Assembly (NCBI RefSeq): GCF_000204055.1
Contig: NW_006768772.1
Location: 1,048,339-1,112,338, forward strand
Source of the DNA: Melampsora larici-populina 98AG31
Lineage: Eukaryota > Basidiomycota > Pucciniomycetes > Pucciniales > Melampsoraceae
Reading direction: 5' to 3'
DNA length: 64,000 bases
Under the pieces are notes generated by a model. The model made no database searches. It saw only the letters and a list, made by a program, of their open reading frames with translations, and was not told the origin of the DNA. This document shows positions 46,701 through 57,200 of this stretch, one piece after another (within the stretch, counting starts at the first letter, position 1; every line of letters starts with the position of its first letter). The position numbers were made by a program, and so were the translations under genes.

Positions 46701-46863
46701 GTCTTATGGTGTGTAGGGTCTTTTGGGGCCCTTTTGTCCCTACAAGTACTAGGAAATGTGGTTTCATTTCACCACAATAAAACAGGAACATGTGAACAAG
46801 CCCTCAAAATTTACCTTTGTGATAGAGTAACTTGCCAAGTTACGCTACACTACACGCTAATTA
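43774..46863. other. Gene-free stretch with unsupported long frames
   Basis: Minus-strand frames of 145 and 148 codons (45911-46348 and 46345-46791) have no recognisable domain, poor composition and no splicing logic. Near 46280-46330 an AT-rich self-complementary run (ATATTGC and GCAATAT words) occurs. No defined element was found. Confidence 0.5.
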
Positions 46864-47564
46864 GGGGATACAAAGTAGNNNNNNNNNNNNNNNNNNNNNN
46901 NNNNNNNNNNNNNNNNNNNNNNNNNNNNNNNNNNNNNNNNNNNNNNNNNNNNNNNNNNNNNNNNNNNNNNNNNNNNNNNNNNNNNNNNNNNNNNNNNNNN
47001 NNNNNNNNNNNNNNNNNNNNNNNNNNNNNNNNNNNNNNNNNNNNNNNNNNNNNNNNNNNNNNNNNNNNNNNNNNNNNNNNNNNNNNNNNNNNNNNNNNNN
47101 NNNNNNNNNNNNNNNNNNNNNNNNNNNNNNNNNNNNNNNNNNNNNNNNNNNNNNNNNNNNNNNNNNNNNNNNNNNNNNNNNNNNNNNNNNNNNNNNNNNN
47201 NNNNNNNNNNNNNNNNNNNNNNNNNNNNNNNNNNNNNNNNNNNNNNNNNNNNNNNNNNNNNNNNNNNNNNNNNNNNNNNNNNNNNNNNNNNNNNNNNNNN
47301 NNNNNNNNNNNNNNNNNNNNNNNNNNNNNNNNNNNNNNNNNNNNNNNNNNNNNNNNNNNNNNNNNNNNNNNNNNNNNNNNNNNNNNNNNNNNNNNNNNNN
47401 NNNNNNNNNNNNNNNNNNNNNNNNNNNNNNNNNNNNNNGGACTTCCGGGCACATGCCCGGCTACGTGTCCACAAGTCCAGATCCCAATTTTACAGCCAAA
47501 ATTTGGGATCTGGACTTGTGGGCACATGCCCGGGCACGTGCCCAGCTTTCTACTTTGTATCCCC
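46864..47564. mobile_element. Palindromic MITE (copy 2) containing an assembly gap
   Basis: The ends GGGGATACAAAGTAG at 46864 and the complement ending at 47564 are flanked by TA, and the visible right part matches the 127-bp copy at 31852. A run of Ns separates the first 15 bases from the rest. The element shown is longer than copy 1 only because of the Ns; the true length is unknown. Confidence 0.75.
46879..47438. other. Assembly gap, 560 Ns
   Basis: Unsequenced run of N. It begins 15 bases inside a palindromic MITE, so a hairpin that blocks assembly or sequencing is a likely cause. Frames reported across it are meaningless. Confidence 0.98.
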
Positions 47565-47904
47565 TAAATGTAGCTGGATTTTTTGCCTCTACGCTACGCT
47601 ACAGGGCTAAAATTTGGTTAGCTAGAGATTTATGTAGATGAACTCATACTTATACTCTGGTAGTATACAGCTGCATGGGCACAGATCAAGTGGGAGCATA
47701 GCTTGCAATAGGCATTGGACAGTATGTTCATGATTTTTTGTTTTTTGTTGACCATTTGGATGTACGCCTCAAGAAGCCACACAAAGATGTCTGAAGGCAG
47801 CTATAGGGTTCACAGATCAGAGACATTTTGCTTTGCCGGGTTACCCAAGGTCAGTTTTTGGGTTTTATCTTCATCCTCCATGTGCTCATTGCTCAAATCA
47901 TGTA

Positions 47905-48679
47905 CAGTCGTCTCTGACATAACCCATACCCAAAAAATGTGGCCAAAAAGTATGGGTTTTGCTAGAGTATAGGTCACCTCAATCTCTTTCAAAAGCCATA
48001 TTTATATATTTACTGATAAAATATGGGTTATGACAAAGATTGTATGAAACAAAAACAAACTTGTTAGGAGACCTCAAAAAACATATCAGAAAGAGTCTGC
48101 TGCTGTGCAGCTTCAACACATAGCAATCAGCAGTGTCTAAGTGAGGCTTGGATGGCCCTTTCATACCTCTGCACTTCTTGTGCATTGTCACTTTCAAAGT
48201 AATATAGCATGATATCTGAGGCTTTGAGGAATTCTTCATTGGTAGGTTGTGGTGGTGGAGGTATATTTCCTACTGTAGATTCTTTTTCATTTGCTTCTTG
48301 TTGCATTCTTGAAACCTTCCCCAATATTGGCCACACTGTATTTGGACAAGTTTTCAGGAAGCATAATGTAATTGAGTTTGTGATGTGCGGTGTGTGAAAG
48401 TTAAATAAGGTTGAATAAGGTTACCATCAATAGAGTTTGCCTGTAAATCTTCATGTTTAGAGTTTTTCAAGCCTCCCTTGGTCTTTTTTTTTTCAAATGA
48501 CCCCTGAGTTATGGGTTCTGAGCTCTGGTTTCCCTCAAAAACTTTATGGGTTATGGGGTACTACAAAGTTATGGGTTATGTACCCACTGTCTCTGCAATT
48601 TTTCTGCAGATGGCCAAATTTATATGGGTTTTGATGGAGTATGACTTACAGCACAGATGGGTTATGTCAGAGATGACTG
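47905..48679. mobile_element. 775-bp MITE, Tc1/mariner-like ends (copy 2)
   Basis: The ends CAGTCGTCTCTGACATAACC and CAGTCATCTCTGACATAACC (inverted) are flanked by TA on both sides. It matches copy 1 at 13613 over its full length, including the minus-strand remnant MQQEANEKES and YERAIQASLRHC and the TATGGGTTATG words. This copy has the better preserved termini. Confidence 0.85.
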
Positions 48680-49163
48680 TATTTGTTTTGTCCAGCCCCT
48701 TCACCTCAGGCAGTCAAGCAGTGTTATCCATTTGGATTGCTTGGTTTCATATCCAACTTTGTGATCCCACTTCACCATAACTCAGTGAACCTATGAAATG
48801 TTTTGCTTCTGTGTGTGGTGTGTTATTTTAGAAAAGCACATAAAATCAATTTCATCAAACAAGATGAAGGGTTTTTTGGATGTACCTGATTTGATGCATA
48901 CAGATACATTTATCTTGAGCTTATGTCCATTGTTTTGGACATTCTAAAACAATAAATGTTTGAAAAAATTATGATTCTTTACCTGACAACCAATCCAATG
49001 TAACAAATTGAAACCCGCACCTTGTTGTGGATTGAAATTGTGACTCATCTGATTTGGATGCATGAGGCTTTGGGTTGTAAGACTCAGAGGTGTTTTCCCA
49101 ATAATTGATGTGGAAGATTGACATCTTGACCTGACTAGAGATTTGATCAAGTTTCATCACTGT
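48680..49163. other. Gene-free spacer
   Basis: No gene was recognised between the two MITEs; only short frames occur. Confidence 0.5.
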
Positions 49164-49357
49164 CAGCGTGTTTACCTCAGATTTTTCAATCGGAGGTATC
49201 CTTGGGGCTCACACCCTGAACAGAATCTGTCTGAGGTTTTGATCCAAGGTATCTGTCAGCGCATAGAAAAACCTTGCTCAAAAACTCAGATAGGATCTGT
49301 CCAAGGATTTGCAACCAATGATGCCTTGGATTCCTCAATCCAGGGCATCTATGTTGG
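49164..49357. mobile_element. ~194-bp MITE, copy 2 of the family at 22902
   Basis: The right end, inverted, reads CCAACATAGATGCCCTGGAT, as in copy 1; the left end is more diverged (TCAGCGTGTTTACCTCAGAT). The interior shares CTTGGGGCTCACACC-, GATCTGTCCAAGG- and CCAATGATGCC-type words with copy 1. Confidence 0.6.
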
Positions 49358-50376
49358 CAGTGCATAAAAGGTGTTCCTCAGCTTGATACCAAACAGAGGA
49401 AAAGGAAAAACCAGGGAGGTACCAAACAGAGCCCATCACCTCACAGGGGCAAAAATAGATGCTCACATAGGTGTAAGCATTGAAATTTTTGTTTTTTTCA
49501 ATGTTTGTTGAATTTTCTTTCCCTTTTCTTTCCTATTTCTTTCTGCTTGTCAGCCAATTATGTGATCAACAGGAACTGAGTAGATCAATTAGGCCTTCCT
49601 CAGGCTTCATTCCTTAGCAAAGAAGCCTGGGGGAGGGCTGGCCCATCTGCTCACTTCATCTAAGCCCCTCAGCTCAGCAGCACCCCTTGAAGCCTGCTGA
49701 TCCGCGGGACACCTGTGACTGGCTGGGCTTTTGTTAAGCTAGCCCGGTGTGGGGTATTACAAAACAAACCCTAAACTGTTTTGGGAACAAGGGGAGCTGG
49801 GACATCGCTGAGTGCTGACTGTCAACTGACAGTAATCACTTTCACATCCCTTTTGTGGACCTTACAAACCCATGATATCCTCTCAAGTTTCACACACTCC
49901 TTTCTTGTGCGTAAGCTCATCAATTAACAGTCAATCCATTCACGACAGATCAGCTTCTCAAGTTGCCTTAAGCTCGTATTGGACACAATATAATGTGTCA
50001 TTTGTGGGGGACAAGAAGGGGGGCTGTTATAGGACAGCCCTAACCTGATGTATTGCAAAACTGTATGTTAGTTTAGCCATACGTGTACGCCATACCAGTC
50101 GGTATGGTGTTTGGGGGTAGAGTGTTATTCTCTGCCCCATCTTTTGGCATCCGGCGATGTTGAACAGGACTCTTGATTGAGTGTCTGTGATTGTCGGGTG
50201 AAGCCGGGTAAGGGGAAAGGAGAATAAGACTCCGACACGCAAAACAAACCAAACCAAAACTAGGAGAACACACAAGGGGGGTTAGCGATACACCCGAAAC
50301 TCGGGTTTGTAAGCAAGCCAGAGCCTCGCGAAACCCCATACCTTGTGAGAAACCTGAGTTGGTCTAGCAATGGTGC
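49358..50376. other. Gene-free stretch, probably including the end of the second DIRS-like element
   Basis: No gene was seen. From about 50040 to 50376 the sequence is likely the 3' noncoding part of the minus-strand retroelement, with a CCATACCAGTCGGTATGG palindrome near 50090. The exact element border is not resolved. Confidence 0.4.
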
Positions 50377-51585
50377 CTACTCCCCATTGAGAACCTCCAA
50401 CAAAGACGTGGTTTCACTCATTTGTTCCGGGGAGTACTCTCTGAGATACAAAGTATAACATTGCGACGTCCATCTTCCTAAGGACTTGATATCGGCATGA
50501 TCCACGCCTAGTGCAGCTCTCAGAGATGCGCCCCCTACGCGAAAGGAATGGCCGGATATGCCGTCCCATCCATGAGATTTCCAAATCTGAACGCAGCGAG
50601 ATGTCACCGTCGTACGAGTAAGATTGCGTCTAAGACCAGCGTCGTCAACGTATCCAAACAGGGAATCCGTTCCAGTTAAAGTGCTTCGCAAACGTCGTCG
50701 AATTGCTCTGATGGGACACAAATAATTTGGTTGTCCGTTTAAGAGGATTGACTGGGCGACACCTGCCTTTGCCGTCTTTGCGCCCCGGACGTGTAAGGAT
50801 AACAAAAGTCCATTGCAGTCGTGAGGTACCACGTCGCTGCACCACAGGGAGTTGATCCAGTTTGTATCGCCAACGGCGTTATCATACGTCAACTCGGCCA
50901 ATCTAGCCAAGCCCCAAAACGCGCAAATCGCGCAGTCGAGGATCGCTGCGTCCTTGGGGTCGGACCTGTCAAGGTCGTGGTATAACGCTACGAGGTGCTT
51001 CAGCATCACGGCCTGTTTCTGTGGCTTAGAAGGAAGCAAGGCGTCGTGTCTTGCGGACGCTCTGAGCATGACTGCCACTCTAGCCGAGGTTGTATGAGGG
51101 TACGGGAGATCGTGCACGAGGTGCTTCAGCATCACGGCCTGTTTCTGTGGCTTAGAAGGAAGCAAGGCGTCGTGTCTTGCGGACGCTCTGAGCATGACTG
51201 CCACTCTAGCCGAGGTTGTATGAGGGTACGGGAGATCGTGCAACAGGTGCCACGCTCGTAGGGCGAACAGGTATTTCTTCAAAGTTTTCGCATTGACTTC
51301 CTCTCCCGACGTTCGGAGTTCGTTTCTGCCCGCCCACATGCAAAACCCGTATATGTCATTTGGGCTAGCTGGCAAGAGGAAGCGATCGTCCGAGACTGAT
51401 TCGTGGTACTTGAGGAACTTCTTCACTCCGCTGTTGTAACTGGAGAGGGTGTTGGGCTTCCAACCATTCAATATGTGTCGCTTCATTTCAGAGACCTCCA
51501 ATTCTGCGTCGCCTGAAAGGAACTCTCCTAACTTAGAGATATCTGCCATCCCTTCAAAACCGTTTATTCCCGATGTACTATACAA
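50377..51585 (-). CDS. Tyrosine recombinase of second DIRS-like element, with internal 42-residue duplication
   Basis: A 402-residue frame. The catalytic set is present: the first arginine in FWGLARLAEL, H-x-x-R in GHSFRVGGASLR, and the nucleophile in LYLREY near the C-terminus. It is homologous to the recombinase at 4467-5483. The difference in length comes mostly from an exact in-frame tandem duplication of 126 bp, so that LVHDLPYPHTTSARVAVMLR and the following residues appear twice, just before the catalytic domain. The copies look identical, so the event is recent. It lies downstream of the reverse transcriptase of the same element, separated by about 220 bp. Whether the enlarged core-binding region still folds is doubtful. 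Confidence 0.9.
   Translation of the reverse strand: MYSTSGINGFEGMADISKLGEFLSGDAELEVSEMKRHILNGWKPNTLSSYNSGVKKFLKYHESVSDDRFLLPASPNDIYGFCMWAGRNELRTSGEEVNAKTLKKYLFALRAWHLLHDLPYPHTTSARVAVMLRASARHDALLPSKPQKQAVMLKHLVHDLPYPHTTSARVAVMLRASARHDALLPSKPQKQAVMLKHLVALYHDLDRSDPKDAAILDCAICAFWGLARLAELTYDNAVGDTNWINSLWCSDVVPHDCNGLLLSLHVRGAKTAKAGVAQSILLNGQPNYLCPIRAIRRRLRSTLTGTDSLFGYVDDAGLRRNLTRTTVTSRCVQIWKSHGWDGISGHSFRVGGASLRAALGVDHADIKSLGRWTSQCYTLYLREYSPEQMSETTSLLEVLNGE
50990..51241. repeat. Exact tandem duplication of 126 bp
   Basis: Units 50990-51115 and 51116-51241 appear identical along their whole length. The period is a multiple of three, so the host frame (tyrosine recombinase, minus strand) is preserved. 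An assembly artefact is possible but would have to be exactly in frame. Confidence 0.92.
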
Positions 51586-51808
51586 TTCCTAACAAGGATC
51601 ATATCGAAAACATGTCAATGTAGGTCATAGCCTCGCTTCGTCTCCTGTAGACTGACCTTCAGGATAATACTGACTTGGAGCAAACAGCACGTTGTGCTCG
51701 TGATATGGCGAGGAATAGGTTTCTTTGGGAGCTTAACACAGGAGACTAGTCTACTTGACAGTGCAACTTTTGGGAACTGAGATTTCAGGCACGAACACAA
51801 TTAATTGA

Positions 51809-53452
51809 CTAAGATACAAGATGTACCAAGTCTCTACCGACTGGCTTAGTGACAACAGCATTAATAATCACACCTCGAAGGTCTACTGGGATCTCTAACA
51901 GAATCCTATCCTCTTTCTCATGACCCAATGAAATTCCTCTAGACAGTTGATCCGCGTCATTATCATCTGTAGTGACTCGCTGGGGATGTATGTTTAAATC
52001 ATTATTTATTATCAAATGCTGAATGATCTTCCATTCATCATTCACTTCTCTATTGCGAGACTTTTGGTTCCTAACCACACCTTCGGATGTTGTGTTATCC
52101 GTCCAGACGATTAAATTTTGACCTCGTAGTACATTCATTTCGAGCAGCATCAGAAAACCTAAACGAATTGCGATAGTTTCAAGCCAAGCGATTCCCCTTG
52201 AAGCTTTACCAGACGTTTCCCATCCCGGTAATAGCGAAAATTGGCTCCATCTTTTCCCGACTAATACTCCGATGCCGAAAGAAGTCGATGCATCACCAAC
52301 CCAACCGATCTCCTTGGGTTTATCTAGGGAAATCAGTCTCATATTTTTGAAATTTTCTAAAGTCGCCAACCAAAATTCCATGTCTTCTATCACATCCTCA
52401 GGAATTCTTCGTTTTGCATACTTGTTTACCCAGTCTTTCTTCATCCTATGCAAACCGTTGAGATAGCACTTGAGTTGGGGAAGTATGTAGGAAACGTGAA
52501 TCAATCTTCCTATGAAAATTTCTAATTTATCAAAGGTCGTTTCTGCATTGGGAGCCAGGAACACTTTAATCTGTTCTTTCCTTTCTGCTAATTTGACTTC
52601 AGGTAATCTAACAGTTTTATTGAATCCGTTCCAAATGAAACCTATAAATTTCTGTTCATGCTGGAACTTCGAGAGTTTCTTTTCATTTGTTCCTACACCT
52701 AATTCTTGAGACCTTTCCACCACATTGCTCATCTCTGTCGTCGAGCCTATTCTTTTGATAAATAAATTATCATCGACCCATCTGAAAATCATCACTAAGT
52801 CGAATTCCTTCATCATAATCTCCTTCCAGGCATCCGCTGGTCTCCCAAAGGATCCGCAACCAGCAACTCCTCCAAAGGTAATCCGAGTGTCTAACATTAA
52901 ATTTCCATCCATGTCTTTCACCATCAAATACTTCCATTGCCTCATCAACGTCGGAATTTGCCTATATGCTTTTTCCCAATCGAATAAAGCTAATAGCCAA
53001 GGTTCCTTAGTCGATTTAAAGAAAGCGGCTACTTTCTTGAAATCGTCCCATGTTGTAATGAATAATTTAGCATCTACGAAAGAATTTACTGAAGGAATTG
53101 ATGGATTATTTCTCGGAAATGATAAATAATTTATCGGCCTTAGTGAACCATCGCCGTTTATTACGGCTCCTAAAGGACTTGACCGAAAGAATTTGAAAAT
53201 TCTCTTTACTTGCTTGTGACTGTACGGTCCAAACATTCTTTTCGCCTTTACCTCTTTTGCCATCGAATCTCTTATCTTGTCCGCTGCTAAAATGGATGAT
53301 GTGTGATTATCCGGTGTACAGAATTCTAAACCTTCTATCGTGTGATCTGGGATTCCTTGATCGAATCCTTGAACAAAACCGTGAAGCACGTCTTCATATT
53401 TTTCAAATAACTTATTCGACTTTAGAGCTTCTCTCCACTTCTCAACATTCAT
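51809..53452 (-). CDS. Reverse transcriptase / RNase H of second DIRS-like element
   Basis: A 547-residue frame, homologous to the one at 2779-4446. Reverse transcriptase motifs are FDWEKAYRQIPT, FGGVAGCGSFGRPADAW and the catalytic FRWVDDN; RNase H acidic residues lie in GDASTSFGIG, AWLETIAIRLG, WTDNTTSEG and DDNDADQLSRG. The frame is open upstream of the first ATG to about 53590 (with VQLRRLSDDN and PENWPTAIKCEMN), and WPTAIKCEMN has a counterpart (WPSPVKCEM) near the start of the first element's protein, so the true start is probably upstream, perhaps after an intron. No defects were seen. Confidence 0.93.
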   Translation of the reverse strand: MNVEKWREALKSNKLFEKYEDVLHGFVQGFDQGIPDHTIEGLEFCTPDNHTSSILAADKIRDSMAKEVKAKRMFGPYSHKQVKRIFKFFRSSPLGAVINGDGSLRPINYLSFPRNNPSIPSVNSFVDAKLFITTWDDFKKVAAFFKSTKEPWLLALFDWEKAYRQIPTLMRQWKYLMVKDMDGNLMLDTRITFGGVAGCGSFGRPADAWKEIMMKEFDLVMIFRWVDDNLFIKRIGSTTEMSNVVERSQELGVGTNEKKLSKFQHEQKFIGFIWNGFNKTVRLPEVKLAERKEQIKVFLAPNAETTFDKLEIFIGRLIHVSYILPQLKCYLNGLHRMKKDWVNKYAKRRIPEDVIEDMEFWLATLENFKNMRLISLDKPKEIGWVGDASTSFGIGVLVGKRWSQFSLLPGWETSGKASRGIAWLETIAIRLGFLMLLEMNVLRGQNLIVWTDNTTSEGVVRNQKSRNREVNDEWKIIQHLIINNDLNIHPQRVTTDDNDADQLSRGISLGHEKEDRILLEIPVDLRGVIINAVVTKPVGRDLVHLVS

Positions 53453-53766
53453 TTCGCACTTTATGGCAGTTGGCCAATTCTCTGGTAATACGACGTCTTC
53501 GGTTGACTCTTCTACAGATGAATCACATTCTCTCGAACCTCGGTTATCATCTGATAATCTTCTTAGTTGGACTTTGGGACGATGATAAAGCTTTTATTTC
53601 ACTTAAGTACAAATAATACAAATATACATTAACAACATGCAATTAGAAACTTGCTCTATATAAAGGCACTCCATGAAGGAAAAACAACGAAATTTTGTTC
53701 TTAATATACGATGAAAAACATTACACCTACTTTGTACTATTACTAGTTTTCGCTGCCACCGCCGCC
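53453..53766 (-). other. Upstream part of reverse transcriptase ORF and end of gag of the second DIRS-like element
   Basis: From 53453 to about 53590 the reverse transcriptase frame stays open. Near 53725-53766 the minus strand reads an alanine-rich tail and a stop that complete the gag frame cut at 59638. Bases 53759-53766 (CCGCCGCC) are the left target duplication of the transposon that follows. Confidence 0.65.
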
Positions 53767-54224
53767 AGGACCCTGGAATGCCCCGGTTGATGTGGGTGAC
53801 GAGGAAAATCCCCTTTCCCTGGTCTGATTTTGAAAATATCTCAAATTATCCCCTTTTCGGTCACCCACATACGCCAGTTTTTGGTTTTTTTACCCGAAAA
53901 AGTCCCCTTTTCGGTCACCCACCTTGGAAAAAAAAAAAAAAAAAAAGAAGGAAAAAAATATAAAAAAGGCGAAAAACACATAAATATGCATTTATTCAAT
54001 ACATGTGAGTATTTGCAAGGGCAGTGAGGCTCTCTTGTGAGTGTTGTAAGTCTGTGTGAAGCATTGAAGCTCCACATCTCGCGAAAAGAGGAGCTTCAAG
54101 AGTATTTGCACAATATAGCAGACTATAGCAGACCTGACAGTTTAGAATTGAATGATTCGTGTAGTTACAACTCTCTCTTTGGATAACAAAAACATGTATT
54201 TAATATTTGAAAGTAATTAATCAT

Positions 54225-57200
54225 TTACTCGGAAATATCTCCGTTGCTGGGCTGAGATTTCAACTTCGCTAATTCGTCATAGTATCGGTCGATTAAACGT
54301 TCAAGATGAACAGAGCCGAGCATGTCGCGCATGACAGGTGGAATCATATAGCAGCCTTGCCCCACGTCCTTGAAAGATGAACTCTCAAAAACATAAACGA
54401 TAACAGTAGCATCCAGGAGAGAATGAGTCAACTCATTGGATGATGGGTTTTGAGTTGGTGTTACAACCGGATAAAGCGGGTTGTAGAAGAGAATTTGCAC
54501 TGCAATATGTGACAGACCCTTCCTTGCATCCGCACTTGTCACAAAAGTGTGTTTTTTGTTGACTAGCTTATAGACCACAAGCGTTTTAGCTAAGTACAAA
54601 GTCTAATTATTATAAATGCATCAGCCTTCGAAAAAGTCTCATGGAAGTGTGAGATGAACTTATGATGAACTTACATGATTCTTGATAACAATCAGGAAAC
54701 TCCCAGGTTTGATAGGGTTTGTGGGCTTGATTTCCCCGCCTTCAAGGAGCCCTTGCAAGTGGACTTGACCAAACGTCGCAGAGTCCTTCACGATTCCAGA
54801 TAGATTGATCTTGACGTTGATATTCCACCGGTGCCTACGTGCTTCGCTAGTGGGAATCTCTTCTAAGTTCTTGAAGCAGACAGCAATGATTTTTGAACAA
54901 GCACTCGGTTTCACACCACCGCTCTTGGTTTTGCTTGTCAACTCTAGAGATAATTCATCGGTATGGATGATGTTTCGTTCATTTCCCTTATGTTTTATAA
55001 CCTCGCTATCGTGACGTGTTCGGATCTCGATTAGATTGGTGCCAACGAGCTTTCCATCCATGACTAGTGGCCCGATTATATTGCTTTTCAAGTCTTTCGA
55101 GGCAAGATTTTGTTGATTATGCTCATCTGAAGCTGCTAAAGAAAGTATCAGTAATACTTTCTGAAATCGCATAGACAGTATGTGGAAGGGACTTACACAC
55201 TGGATTGAGGAGATTGGAAATAGACATTGCTGCGTTTTGCAAACATTCCGTTTCAGAATCTTCGGGCAAGGTTCCCAGAAAAAGGTCAACAGCATTCTGT
55301 TCCTTGGTCAAGTGAGCAGCTGCTTCCAGCGCTTGCTTTTCGCGGATATTATCATCGGTATATCCATACTCAATGTCATAGAGTTGAGTAGCGCAAACAG
55401 ATATATCTAACACCAATCAAATGCATGTGTCAGGACATGTTTAGGAAAAAAGTATCATAGAAAAAAGTGAAATAACCAACCTGATAAGTTTTCAGGCGAG
55501 TTTTCGGCTGCATCATCAAAATCAGGGATTGGAACGTCATCCACTGAAGATTCGAGAGGTCCCATTCCAGATAGCTGGCACAGTTGATTTGCTCGCTTGT
55601 GCGCAACTGCTAGATCCTCGGAAATGTGTTGATCACTTGGGAACTCCGCTAGAAACTCGAGTTGATTTTTTTCAGGTTCATCAGTAAACGCATACTGGTA
55701 TCCAGAATGCATATGTTCTGAAGGAGGTATCTTCATTCTTCCCGACATAATATTTTTGACAATAGCATGAATCTTCGGCATCATCAATCTAGCATCTAAA
55801 ACGGTAAATCTGGGTGATATAATACGCATCCAGCCAAATATGTGTTCACATGGCTCACTACCATGTTTCCATGGGAGCAAAGGTGTGGTCGAATAGAAAT
55901 TTCGGTGGGCTATGATGAGCTGAAGAAGAGAAATGGCTAAAGTTGAAAAAATTTTGAAGCTTTGAGGTGAAATGCAGTTTTGAGCAAAGCTCATAAGTTT
56001 GTGAGACTCGGCTTGTCGCTTTAAGAGATAAGTCTTCCATTGTCGAAAGAAAAATTCCGCAGTCCAGGCTGATCGAATCCGTTCTCGATGGCCAATCCAT
56101 CGGTTCAGCCATGCATCACACATTTCACCTATCACAAAGAGGTAAATCGACAACCCTAACATTTCCTCATCGGCCAGGGAGACGGCCAACGTCCTCGAGT
56201 TCAATGTTCTGAATGCGCAGCCATCATCTTGCTTGTCGCAGTCGAAAACATCCTTATGAAGCAGGGGGCTACGACCAGACTGAAGTATTGCGGCAATTTG
56301 CTGAATCGAGATATGATATCGACCGATGACAAGCAGTCGTGCTCCAGAGCTCAACTGGTTTGCACCAGTTTTACGAGCATGTTTCGGGTCTTGGACCATC
56401 ACGACTGGTCGTGGTGGATGTCCAATCAGAGATAACTTGATGTGCACGTTGTAAGTCGGATTGGAGTAAGTAACGAAATGAGTCGCCGTTTCCGCGAGCG
56501 CAGTTTGAGCACAGAGTTCTGTGGGCGCACCATCCGCACCAACTGACAAGATGTTGATTCCAGACTGTTGAGATAGCTCCAAGAACTTGATATGATTATT
56601 GAGTATATCGTTGGATGTCTCTTTATCGCAGCTGGCAATAAGGGCCACCACAAACGTTGGGACATTAGGTAATGGAACCTGTAAAGTGTAGGCTCGGATC
56701 TGAAGAAAGAAAAGGTAAACAATCAGTAACAAACTACTGAATCGAAACATAAAATAAACGTACCTTTGAGCAAAGCTCTTTCTTTTGGACCACGGATCTT
56801 ATCAGATCCGGAAGCTCAGATGGATCTCCAAAAGAGATATCACCTCCTTGCGCCCCAACCAAACAGCTGTTGTGATATCAAAGACGTTTGACACACACAG
56901 TCTGATCGGAAGCAGCTGCAACCGGACCAGAATATCTGAGATCTTTCAAAACTTGGGCGATTCGTTTAAAATTGTTGATGTGGAGATCATCTAGTAGATG
57001 CATCCCTTCCCTTGATCGGATCATTCTTAGACTTCGAGCGCTACGTCCCGCAAAATTGTCGTTGAAAAGGTTCAGAGCGCGCGGGCTAATGGCGCCAAGC
57101 GTCATAACAAATTCATCAAGACATGAGTCAATCTTCATACCACGGGTAGTCTTTCCTGCTTGTTCGCGTTCGGCTTTAACTGCGACCGCCTTGATCAATC

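Noticed and set aside
45911..46791. Two minus-strand frames of 145 and 148 codons
   Set aside because: No domain, odd composition, overlapping ends and no splice logic; most likely chance frames in AT-rich repeat DNA.
46734..47567. Open frames of 197 to 277 codons
   Set aside because: They run through the 560-N gap and are artefacts of the gap.
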